12,797 nt of DNA, from positions 42,921 to 55,717 of the forward strand of contig DAYL01000020.1 in assembly GCA_002508705.1 (NCBI GenBank), read 5' to 3'. Positions 1 to 6,613 of the stretch are shown here, piece by piece; position 1 is the stretch's first letter; every line of letters starts with the position of its first letter. Under the pieces are notes generated by a model. The model made no database searches. It was not told where the DNA came from and saw only the letters and a program-made list of their open reading frames with translations. A program made the translations under genes and the position numbers. Origin of the DNA: Methanoculleus sp. UBA374. GTDB taxonomy: Archaea > Halobacteriota > Methanomicrobia > Methanomicrobiales > Methanoculleaceae.

Positions 1-6
1 ACCCCG

Positions 7-399
7 ATGGGCCAGTACAGGCGCTCCTGGCTGCTGATGGCAATGGGGATCGTGTTTGCCGCAATGGGAACCATCTCGTGCATCGTCCCGGGGCTCCTGA
101 CCGGCGTGATCCGGATCCTCCTCGGACTCCTGAACTTCATCGGCGGAGCGGCCCCCCTCGCGAAGCGTTTTCTCCCGATGCTGCACGACCTCAGGCACCC
201 TCCGGCAAAACCCGTTGCTCTCCCTCCCCTCCTCAAGCGGCTGCTGGTTACCCAGACGGTGTTGAACATCGTCTCGATCGCCTTCGGCATAACCATGCTC
301 GTGCCCGGCCTCGCTCCAGGACTGATCATCGCGGGAATCGTCGTGATCAACGGCCTCCTCCTGTTCGTGCTGGTCTCGATCCTCCTCAAGATCAGTTAG
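7..399 (+). CDS. Small multi-pass membrane protein, function unknown
   Basis: The 130-residue product is very hydrophobic. Likely membrane segments lie at about residues 8-33, 36-50, 80-101 and 104-128, with a short basic, proline-rich loop at about 55-78. Two similar 'VPGL' turns (near residues 28 and 99) follow the first and third segments, which hints at an internal duplication of a two-helix unit. I recognise no family. The start is uncertain: the frame is open to the left edge, only six bases precede this ATG and no ribosome binding site can be seen, so the gene may begin outside the window. It ends 124 bases before the DUF362 gene on the same strand, and nothing links the two functionally. 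Confidence 0.65.
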   Translation: MGQYRRSWLLMAMGIVFAAMGTISCIVPGLLTGVIRILLGLLNFIGGAAPLAKRFLPMLHDLRHPPAKPVALPPLLKRLLVTQTVLNIVSIAFGITMLVPGLAPGLIIAGIVVINGLLLFVLVSILLKIS

Positions 400-523
400 T
401 TCGGGATCAGGGCACCTCCTTTCCCCTGTTTTCCGGCAGCCGTTTCCCGCGGCAACATAGGCCCGGGTGCTGTTTCACATCCCTCTGTGAACGCCGGAAG
501 AATGGAGAAGAAGCAGAAGGTAT

Positions 524-3076
524 ATGTCCGCACACACGGTACCGAACTATCGAGGCATATCAAAGCGGGTCCGATACCCCAGATGGGGCGTGATCTCCGA
601 ATTCGCAGGAGATTCCGGCGTTACCTGGAACGATTTGACTGCCCTGATCCAGAACATGAGGACTGACAGGACCCTGACCACACCCGAACGTTCCCTGAAA
701 GGAACCCCCGTAAATTCGGCTATCGGGAGGAAGAAGATCGATTCGGAGGGTTCTCCCGTCTGCGGCGCCAGGATGGACGCATCAAGGGCCTATGCCGGAA
801 TTCCCGGACTGCTCCAGAAGGTCATCAACGAGGACGACAGCGCGGCCTGGACGGAGATTGCAGAGAAGATCGACTACATCTACACGCATATCGGTTACGC
901 CCTGGGCAGTCTCGACCGGGAGACCGGTTTTGCCGCCGAGGTTCAGTCGCAGGTGCGATCAGGAAAGAAACTCTTCTTCAAGCCCAACCTGGTCGGACCG
1001 CAGGTCATCGAACCCGGGACGCACGGCGAAGACCTGGGCGCTCCCGTCTGCACCGACTGGTCGGTGATAGCCGCTCTGATGCGATGGTTCCACGACAACC
1101 TCGGGATCGACTACCACCGGATGGCGCTCGGGGAAGCCTCTACGTCCTCACTCCTTCTTGAGAGCGTCTTTAGCCGGCAGGCCGGGCGGACCATCACCTC
1201 GGAGGCGATCTTCGAGGGGCGAAGCGGAGACTTCTACGGCGGCTGGGGCTTCTACTTCGTTCGCCGCTACCTCGCGGAGCGCCACCCCCCTTCCCACACC
1301 GACGACCCCATGAGGGGGTACGAGGAGAGCGTGGCCGGCAGGTACCTCCCGCCGGGCAGAGCGGGGGACCGGCTGATGGTCTACGACCTGAACAAGCTGG
1401 GCGACGACCCGTCCCGGGGGAGGACGGTCGTCGTCCCCGGAGGGGCGAACTTCTCCGAGATCACCCTGCACAAGGTGATCGTGGGCGGCGACCCCCGTGA
1501 CGCCGGCGATCTTGGAGACTATCCCGGCTGCGTCCTGGTCAACGTCCCGAAATTGAAGATCCATGCCCAGGACCTCATCACCAACGGGATGAAGAATCTG
1601 GGTATCGGCCTTTATCCAACGCAGTGCCCCACGGGCGCATGCCCCGGGCAGACCTCGTGGAAGTACGCGTTGCCCTCCTCTGCAACGCCGAGTTTCAAGG
1701 CGAAACTGCCGCATATGCCCTGGGTCGTCGAGATAGATACGGCTACCAACCTTCCGGCCAAAGACGAGAACGGAACCTACGCCGCAACGAAGACCGCAGG
1801 GATGCCGGGGACACAGGCCGACGTCATCAGAGCCGTGCAGGGCCAGCAGGTGTTCATGGTGCACGTCTCCGATTCAATCAATATGATCAACCTCAACCAC
1901 AACCCCGAGGGCATTGCCGTCAGAATTCCCGAAGGATACATCTGGTCGTCTCTCGACTGTGTTGCGCTGGACCATCTCTGCTCGCGGTACTGCTTCAAGA
2001 CCGTTCCCATGGCCGAAGGGCTGCGACTCAAAGAGGAGAACGGTTGGACCACGGAGTTCGTCCGTCATGTTCCGGTGGCAAAGGTCGAGGGGAAGAATAT
2101 CGTAACCTCGGACGGGCTCGACTCTCCTCTCTTCAGGTACAACCTCTACCGTTATGCCGAAGAGCGGGGAGTGGGGCGGCAGCAGTACTACGTCACCGGG
2201 TGGGACAGCACCGTCGGGGCGCCGCTCGCATCTCTCGCCGGGCATCCGGGGAGGGTTGAGGGTGCAGCGTTCGTCGAACTCATGACAAGGACGATGTACT
2301 ACAACCCGAGCTGCATGCTGTGGGATATGCAGAAGACGCTCCTCGGTTATGCAGAAGCACACGACCGTCTGACCGGCTCCTCGATTCTCGAGCAGTTCAT
2401 GGAGAGGTTCGACGAGAACCGCGACGGTATCATCGATTACGACGAGAATGGGCAAAAGGGTTTCTGGACACCGGGGTTCAGCATCCTGTCGCATGCGCTG
2501 GACCTCCAGATGACCGGGGACTACGGTATGCTCAAAGGGAACTTCTACCAGACGGCAAACTTCTCCCTGAAGTATACCGATAAAAATTGGAACCCGCAGG
2601 GGCACGATTTCGCCCGCGAGTACATGCTGATGTGGATCGCGACGCATGCCTATGAGATGTCGAAGTCCGAAACGGTGAGTGCGGACCCCTTTGTGCCGGG
2701 AATGAAATGGGGCAGGGGTATGTGGCCCGGCTGGCACCTCGCGACCCGGCACCTGCTGTCCGGTATCGTATACGGCGGAGAGTCCCCGGACCGGGTCGGT
2801 CCCGGTTCCCTCTACGGGACGGCGTTCAGGTACGCCGATAAGACCCGGAATAACGGTGCATACACCGGAAGTCTCGATCAGGCGGTCTCCGATCCCCGCG
2901 CCGTCGGTGCATACTTCGAGGCCGTCTCAAACGGGGCGATTCCCCTGGACTTCACCCTCTACGTTCCCGCAGGGTTCGGGAGTCTCGCGGGTGTGAAGAT
3001 ACCCAACGTGGAGGAGACGGGCGATCCGGGCAGGGTGTTCACGGCCCATTTCGCCGGGGGCCGGGAGGTCTGGTAA
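524..3076 (+). CDS. DUF362 domain-containing protein with an EF-hand loop
   Basis: An 850-residue protein with two hallmarks of the DUF362 (COG2006) family: a 'KPNLVG' strand-loop at residues 153-158, and 'VPKLKIH' at 341-347 followed by 'TNGMKNLGIG' at 353-362, matching the family's VPKLK-H...G-KN pattern. Cys368 and Cys373 follow closely. The roughly 450-residue C-terminal part is rich in Trp, Tyr and Met and probably forms a second, helical domain. It holds a textbook calcium-binding EF-hand loop at residues 630-641 (Asp630, Asn632, Asp634, Gly635, Asp638, Glu641). There is no signal peptide, so it is probably cytoplasmic. The family's biochemical role is unsettled. The start is doubtful: an ATG at 502 in another frame opens a coding-like stretch that would join this frame if one base in the GGGGC at about 584-589 were extra. 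No clear TATA box was found upstream. It may be transcribed alone, since the next gene is convergent. Confidence 0.82.
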   Translation: MSAHTVPNYRGISKRVRYPRWGVISEFAGDSGVTWNDLTALIQNMRTDRTLTTPERSLKGTPVNSAIGRKKIDSEGSPVCGARMDASRAYAGIPGLLQKVINEDDSAAWTEIAEKIDYIYTHIGYALGSLDRETGFAAEVQSQVRSGKKLFFKPNLVGPQVIEPGTHGEDLGAPVCTDWSVIAALMRWFHDNLGIDYHRMALGEASTSSLLLESVFSRQAGRTITSEAIFEGRSGDFYGGWGFYFVRRYLAERHPPSHTDDPMRGYEESVAGRYLPPGRAGDRLMVYDLNKLGDDPSRGRTVVVPGGANFSEITLHKVIVGGDPRDAGDLGDYPGCVLVNVPKLKIHAQDLITNGMKNLGIGLYPTQCPTGACPGQTSWKYALPSSATPSFKAKLPHMPWVVEIDTATNLPAKDENGTYAATKTAGMPGTQADVIRAVQGQQVFMVHVSDSINMINLNHNPEGIAVRIPEGYIWSSLDCVALDHLCSRYCFKTVPMAEGLRLKEENGWTTEFVRHVPVAKVEGKNIVTSDGLDSPLFRYNLYRYAEERGVGRQQYYVTGWDSTVGAPLASLAGHPGRVEGAAFVELMTRTMYYNPSCMLWDMQKTLLGYAEAHDRLTGSSILEQFMERFDENRDGIIDYDENGQKGFWTPGFSILSHALDLQMTGDYGMLKGNFYQTANFSLKYTDKNWNPQGHDFAREYMLMWIATHAYEMSKSETVSADPFVPGMKWGRGMWPGWHLATRHLLSGIVYGGESPDRVGPGSLYGTAFRYADKTRNNGAYTGSLDQAVSDPRAVGAYFEAVSNGAIPLDFTLYVPAGFGSLAGVKIPNVEETGDPGRVFTAHFAGGREVW

Positions 3077-3083
3077 GGCGTGA

Positions 3084-3110
3084 GAGGGGGCGGGACGGTT
3101 GCACCCCCTC
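3084..3110 (+). terminator. Possible terminator hairpin after the DUF362 gene
   Basis: GAGGGGG at 3084-3090 can pair with CCCCCTC at 3104-3110 across a 13-base loop, starting 8 bases after the DUF362 stop codon. No T-run follows, so termination here is only inferred from position. Confidence 0.3.
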
Positions 3111-3139
3111 AATCCATCCGTTCCGACACACCCCGTTGC

Positions 3140-3155
3140 CTGCCCGGACGGGCAG
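3140..3155. terminator. Perfect short hairpin between convergent genes
   Basis: CTGCCCG at 3140-3146 and CGGGCAG at 3149-3155 form a perfect 7-bp stem with a 2-base loop. It sits between the ends of two convergent genes, 13 bases past the methyltransferase stop on the minus strand, and could act as a bidirectional terminator. No clear T-tract follows on either strand. Confidence 0.35.
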
Positions 3156-3168
3156 ACAATACGACTGC

Positions 3169-3867
3169 TCACCGTTTTCTCAGCCTCACGATCATGATGA
3201 CCGGATACTCTTCGTCATCGTCCCGCTCCTCAAAGAAACCGTCGATCACGAACCCTGCATCAAAACAGATCCGGAAGATATCCTGCAGCGGCCTGTGGTA
3301 ATAATACCCCGGAACCGGCTGCCCTTTGATTGCTTCCCCCTCATGGACACAGGGGGTCCGGTAGTTATCCTGCGGCCTCGTAAAGCAGGGATGATGCGTC
3401 GAGAAGACGAATATTCCACCGTGTTTCAGCATCTCGCCGACCGCCCGAAACAGCGGTTCGATATCGGCGATATCCATAACCGCCATGTTTGAAACCGCTT
3501 TATCGAACGGTCTTTCCTGCTTTAAGGACCGCAACTGCGCATAGTCCGTGGCATCGCAGACATGAAACGATATCTTATCGCGGTATGCAAAGCGGCGCCG
3601 TTTTGCATGGGCGATCATGGTTTCGCTGTCGTCGAATGCGACGACCACGGCGCCTCTTTCCGCAAGCCGCTGTGAAAAGTTGCCGGTCCCGCAGGCGATA
3701 TCCAGCACCAGATCGCCTTCCCGGAGATCGAGCAGCTGCTCCGTATGGGGGCGTACGATGTTGCAGTGGAAGAAATTGGACGTATCGCCCATCCTCTCAT
3801 CCCAGTAATCGGCATTGATCTCCCACCGTCGTCTGCTCTCTTCCGTTGTATCCGGGAAATTGTGCAT
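3169..3867 (-). CDS. Class I SAM-dependent methyltransferase, substrate unknown
   Basis: A 232-residue protein counted from the ATG at 3867. The SAM-binding glycine loop is 'VLDIACGTG' at residues 54-62. Acidic residues Asp79 and Asp80 end the second strand, and Asp105 in 'CDATD' matches the motif that contacts the adenine. 'FDKAVSNMAVMDI' from residue 121 is the fourth strand. This is the Methyltransf_11/25 type of small-molecule methyltransferase; the substrate cannot be read from sequence. The frame is open to 3963, but the extra 32 residues would be encoded by the IS-like palindrome and T-tract region. The family-like N-terminus 'MHNFPDTTEESRRRW' begins at 3867, so I chose that start, although no Shine-Dalgarno precedes it. 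A T/A-rich stretch at 3937-3948 could be its TATA element. It follows the transglutaminase gene on the same strand after a 95-base gap. Confidence 0.85.
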   Translation of the reverse strand: MHNFPDTTEESRRRWEINADYWDERMGDTSNFFHCNIVRPHTEQLLDLREGDLVLDIACGTGNFSQRLAERGAVVVAFDDSETMIAHAKRRRFAYRDKISFHVCDATDYAQLRSLKQERPFDKAVSNMAVMDIADIEPLFRAVGEMLKHGGIFVFSTHHPCFTRPQDNYRTPCVHEGEAIKGQPVPGYYYHRPLQDIFRICFDAGFVIDGFFEERDDDEEYPVIMIVRLRKR

Positions 3868-3900
3868 GAGGTGAATGGGTCGAGGGCAGTGGTAAGGGCT

Positions 3901-3935
3901 GTCAACAACCCCGCCCTGAAGGACGGGGCTTGAGC
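3901..3935 (-). repeat. Solo palindrome resembling an IS200/IS605 (TnpB) right end
   Basis: On the minus strand this reads as a GC-rich hairpin followed by GTTGAC: CCCCGTCC at 3928-3921, loop TTCA, GGGCGGGG at 3916-3909, then TTGTTGAC ending at 3901. The minus-strand RNA pairs completely with one G-U wobble; the plus strand would have a C-A mismatch. The tnpB element at 12144-12171 ends with the same design, a GGGGG stem followed by TAGTTGAC. Hairpins of the type CCCCGTCCTT-AGGGCGGGG are familiar at the ends of archaeal tnpB-only elements. No transposase remnant lies beside it, so it is a stray end, a MITE-like copy, or a hairpin reused as a terminator. Confidence 0.5.
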
Positions 3936-3939
3936 CTTT

Positions 3940-3946
3940 AAAAAAA
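3940..3946 (-). terminator. T7 tract after the transglutaminase gene
   Basis: Seven T residues on the minus strand lie 17-23 bases after the stop codon of the transglutaminase gene, the form of an archaeal oligo-T terminator. The following TTTAAA could double as a TATA element for the methyltransferase gene. Confidence 0.45.
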
Positions 3947-3962
3947 GCGAATGGGGGCGGCA

Positions 3963-5490
3963 TCAGTCGACGGTTGCAAGACTGATACTGAAGCGCTCCT
4001 GGCTGAAGAGATCGATATCGTAGTCTGCCGTATCGGAGACGATCGCCGGGCCCTGCCGGACAACCCTGAAGATAACGGCATCTTCCGGCAGGGCCGGGTC
4101 CATCGGGGCATCGACGTTCTTCTGGACCACAAGGCGCGTGGGATCGAGATTCGTAGCGTAATACTCCTTGAACGCCGACCGCTTCTCGTCGGGGATGACG
4201 ACATAGTCAGCCGCCTCGGCAATGGTGAGGTCGTTGGGGACCCAGCCGTAGCCTGGCAGATAGTACTCCGACCAGAAGTGGGAGCCGGGAGTCTCGGATT
4301 GAAGCATCTGGTAGCCCCCGATGGCACGGGCGGGGATCCCGAGCGACCTGCAGAACGCGGAAAAGAGCATGCTCTGGGTGCCGCAGTCGCCATGATCGGT
4401 CTCAAACATGTAGGTGGACTCGGCGACCTTGGGCTCCCGGGCATCGATCGAGCCGTGCGGGACGTGGCTGTAGGGGTAGGTCTCGATGATGTGGCGGTAG
4501 ATCCATCTGTGCCTGGAGGTGCGGGTTTGTCTCGTTTCCGACGATTTCGAGCGCCTTTTCCCGGATCGCATCCGTGATCTCGATGTTGCGCTCGGAGGCG
4601 GTGTAGAGCAGGTACTCGGGATCGTTCGTGTCGTACTCCCCGACCAGTGCCGGGTCGACGTCAAAGATCTGCTCGTAGGAGATGAACTCGATATCTGCCG
4701 CGATGGTCAGATCTTCCGCAATCTCTTCGACCGGGATCTCGTAGTAGACGTAGCCGATGCCGCCCGTGGTGAACGGGCCGGCGACGATGTATTCGGGGTA
4801 CGACAGATTGGCGACGGTGACGTTTCGCTGCGACTCCGTCTCGACCGGGAGCGGATACCAGATCTTCAGGGTCCCCGTCGCCGGGAGCATCTCGTGCAGG
4901 ATCTCAAGTCGTTCGGTTCCCGCATAATGCACCGGGTTCACGTACGGCCCGGTCCCCGACCGGTTCTCCGCCCAGGCATACCGGGCGATAAAGTCAAAGT
5001 CCAAGCTCCCTTCAATCTGCTTTCGCATCTCGTCGAAGTTTGCGTAGAGGTAGTTCTCTGCAAGGTCGTAGAAGTAGAGCGTCTCATTCTCCGAGACGAT
5101 CTTCTGGGCATGGTTCTCCATCCAGTCGGTTATGTTCTCATCGGTGATGCCGGGGATCTTCTCCTGAAGCGATGCCCGTGCGGCCGCGGTGTCGAACGGG
5201 TACTCGTTGTGTGTTCTGTTCGCCCGGAACATCGCGTCTCTGGCCGCTCTTACTTTATCCTGATCGCCGGTACCGGCATAGAGGGCATACGCCTCCGTGA
5301 AGCGTTCTTCGGCGGTCCGGTAGTTGGCGTCTGCATACTCGGCCAGTCCCCGGGTATACGTCTCGTCGGCTGAAGAGAGGGCGGTCGCATCGACCTCTGT
5401 CTTTTTCTCGGACGTGGTGGTGCATCCTGCCGCAAAGATGAGAAGAAGGGCGGCTGCAACCAGAAGAGCGGTAACTGCATGAGAGTCCAT
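3963..5490 (-). pseudogene. Transglutaminase-like domain lipoprotein, split by a frameshift
   Basis: Two minus-strand frames join into one protein of about 508 residues if a single base near 4509 is removed (GCACAGATGG read as GCAAGATGG). The N-terminus is a lipoprotein signal: a hydrophobic core at residues 7-20 and lipobox A-A-G-Cys23. Residues about 40-90 are TPR-like helices. Residues about 200-300 match the region that precedes archaeal transglutaminase cores. The core itself lies after the frameshift and keeps a full triad: Cys369 in 'HGDCGTQS', His404 in 'SHFWSEYY' and Asp420 in 'WVPNDLT'. As sequenced, the upstream frame (start 5490) stops at 4402 before the core, and the downstream frame (3963-4664) has no good start. 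The intact protein would be an extracellular membrane-anchored protease-like or cross-linking enzyme. Because every catalytic residue survives, a recent mutation or a sequencing error is more likely than old decay. A TATA-like box lies at 5528-5537. Confidence 0.8.
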
Positions 5491-5527
5491 AGACGAAGGG
5501 CCGTGCGGATTACTGAAAAACGTTTCT

Positions 5528-5537
5528 GTTTAAAAAG
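5528..5537 (-). promoter_or_regulatory. TATA-like box of the transglutaminase gene
   Basis: The minus strand reads CCTTTTTAAAC here, centred about 43 bases upstream of the ATG at 5490. A transcript starting about 25 bases downstream would have a leader of some 17 bases, reasonable for an archaeon. Confidence 0.4.
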
Positions 5538-5543
5538 GCGCCA

Positions 5544-5561
5544 TTCCAGGGAATGCTGGAA
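5544..5561. promoter_or_regulatory. Inverted repeat just upstream of the TATA-like box
   Basis: TTCCAG (5544-5549) and CTGGAA (5556-5561) form 6-bp arms around a 6-base spacer, 7 bases upstream of the TATA-like box at 5528-5537. The position suits an operator or activator site, but the arms are short. Confidence 0.25.
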
Positions 5562-5735
5562 ATTTATCGGTCTCTGCCGTGCAGGATAACGCCTCAGGGT
5601 CTGCAAATCAGGGGGCCCTGTACAACGGCAGGCAGGGGACCGTTCCAACCGACGAGAGCATTTTTGCAGTTTTCCTCGCGCCATCTTTCCGTGACGATTC
5701 ACCAGGAGCTCTGGCTATCATCACAGGCATTGCGG

Positions 5736-5872
5736 TCAATCGACACTTAAAACATCAGCATCCAACTCTACGAACTCATCGTCCGCCTCGATGCGGTCCA
5801 TGTCATCGATGGACCGGGGTTTCTTCTCCTGCTCGACTGGACGGGCAGAGGTCCGGATCACCCCGGCGATCG
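5736..5872 (-). other. Out-of-frame acidic tail of the small helical gene
   Basis: In the frame ending at 5736 the minus strand encodes a hydrophilic tail ('PVEQEKKPRSIDDMDRIEAD', then an acidic end closing in 'LSVD'). It follows directly from the helical region of the gene at 5858-6172 if one base is missing from the GGAGGAGGAGCG run at about 5870-5882. Whether the tail is translated depends on whether that indel is real. Confidence 0.4.
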
Positions 5873-6172
5873 CTCCTCCTCCATTCTCTTCGCTATCATC
5901 TCCTTCGCCCGACCGATGAGGTACTCCAGTTCGACGAGTTCCCCGGCACTCCCGCAGGCTCCCCTGCTGCATGCTTCATCGTGCAGCCTCCAGCACTCCC
6001 CTTCGATCTGCTTGAGGTCGTCCATCGTATAGTGGTGATACCGGGCAAGGATATCCCCATATTTGCGGGTGAACACGGCGATCTCCTCAAGGAGAGCCAG
6101 CCGGTCCGTTCTTGCCGCCCTGTCCGGCGCTCCCGCAGTGCACCGGCCCGGCCCGGATGTGGTGCGTTCCAT
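5858..6172 (-). CDS. Small helical hypothetical protein, probably frameshifted near its end
   Basis: A 104-residue frame whose first 20 residues are low in structure (Gly, Pro, Arg, Thr). A strongly helical, charged region follows from about residue 24 to 100, with 'LLEEIAVFTRKYGDILARYH' and 'ELVELEYLIGRAKEMIAKRM' as likely coiled-coil or helical-hairpin segments. Three cysteines lie mid-protein, in 'GECWRLHDEACSRGAC'. I recognise no family. The frame ends in a poor tail ('EEERSPG'), whereas another frame continues with a plausible acidic C-terminus to 5736; a one-base deletion in a GAG repeat would explain this and give a protein of about 145 residues. No strong Shine-Dalgarno precedes the ATG, and a later start is possible. 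It is flanked by two lipoprotein genes on the same strand but well separated from both. Confidence 0.5.
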   Translation of the reverse strand: MERTTSGPGRCTAGAPDRAARTDRLALLEEIAVFTRKYGDILARYHHYTMDDLKQIEGECWRLHDEACSRGACGSAGELVELEYLIGRAKEMIAKRMEEERSPG

Positions 6173-6613
6173 GATACGTTCTCGTCGCGCGGAGAGTTAT
6201 CTTTTCCGGAACGATGGATTCATACTCTCAAAATTCCGGCGGACCTGCGAGAAGATCCCCTTCACGCTTCCTGACGTGGTGACCGCCGCCCCCCGCATCC
6301 ATATCGTAAAGAAGTCCAGGACGACGGAGAACAGCGTCTCCTCCGGGAACATACGGTTCCGCACGTTCCGAAGCGAAAATGTAACATCACTCTTCCCGCT
6401 GGAGAGAACCCGGTTTCATCGCCCTGTTCACGACAGCGAAAAAGGTTGCTCTTCCCCGCCTGATTTAAAGTCCCGGTACTCTACCAACGGTTGAGCGCGA
6501 TAGGGGTGCAAGGACAGAAGGTAGACGTCCTGTCGATACGACCTTCCTGCCTTCACCAGAGCCCATCCGGACCAGCACGCCGGTTGCAGAAAAAAGTGAA
6601 GCGCCGAAGGAAT
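6173..6613. other. Gap with no supported gene
   Basis: I find no convincing coding frame on either strand in these 441 bases. The stretch holds the oligo-T terminator of the binding-protein gene (6590-6595) and, at about 6465-6500 on the minus strand, a segment that resembles a tRNA D-arm but lacks the rest of a tRNA. The promoter of the small helical gene must lie near 6190-6210, but no clear TATA box is visible. Confidence 0.5.
6590..6595 (-). terminator. T6 tract after the binding-protein gene
   Basis: CACTTTTTTCTG on the minus strand begins 19 bases after the stop codon at 6614. A T-run in GC-rich flanks is typical of archaeal transcription termination. Confidence 0.45.

Noticed and set aside
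78..593. 171-codon plus-strand frame overlapping the membrane protein and the start of the DUF362 gene
   Set aside because: Pro/Arg/Ser-rich shadow with no family features; the overlapping membrane protein is far more protein-like.
1148..2752. Long antisense frames on the minus strand opposite the DUF362 gene
   Set aside because: They lie opposite a gene with clear family motifs and have the Arg/Pro/Val-rich composition of antisense shadows in GC-rich DNA.
3868..3963. Upstream extension of the methyltransferase to an ATG at 3963
   Set aside because: The extra 32 codons would translate the IS-like hairpin and the T-tract. Protein-like sequence begins at the ATG at 3867.
4519..5373. 284-codon plus-strand frame opposite the transglutaminase gene
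   Set aside because: It is the antisense shadow of a gene with a lipobox and catalytic motifs; its Val/Leu/Arg/Gly/Asp-rich sequence has no features of its own.
6455..6510. Minus-strand segment resembling the 5' half of a tRNA (GCTC...GGTAGAGT D-arm, then CTTTAAA)
   Set aside because: The anticodon stem does not pair properly, no T-arm GTTCGA follows and there is no acceptor complement. It is likely chance, or at most a very degraded fragment.
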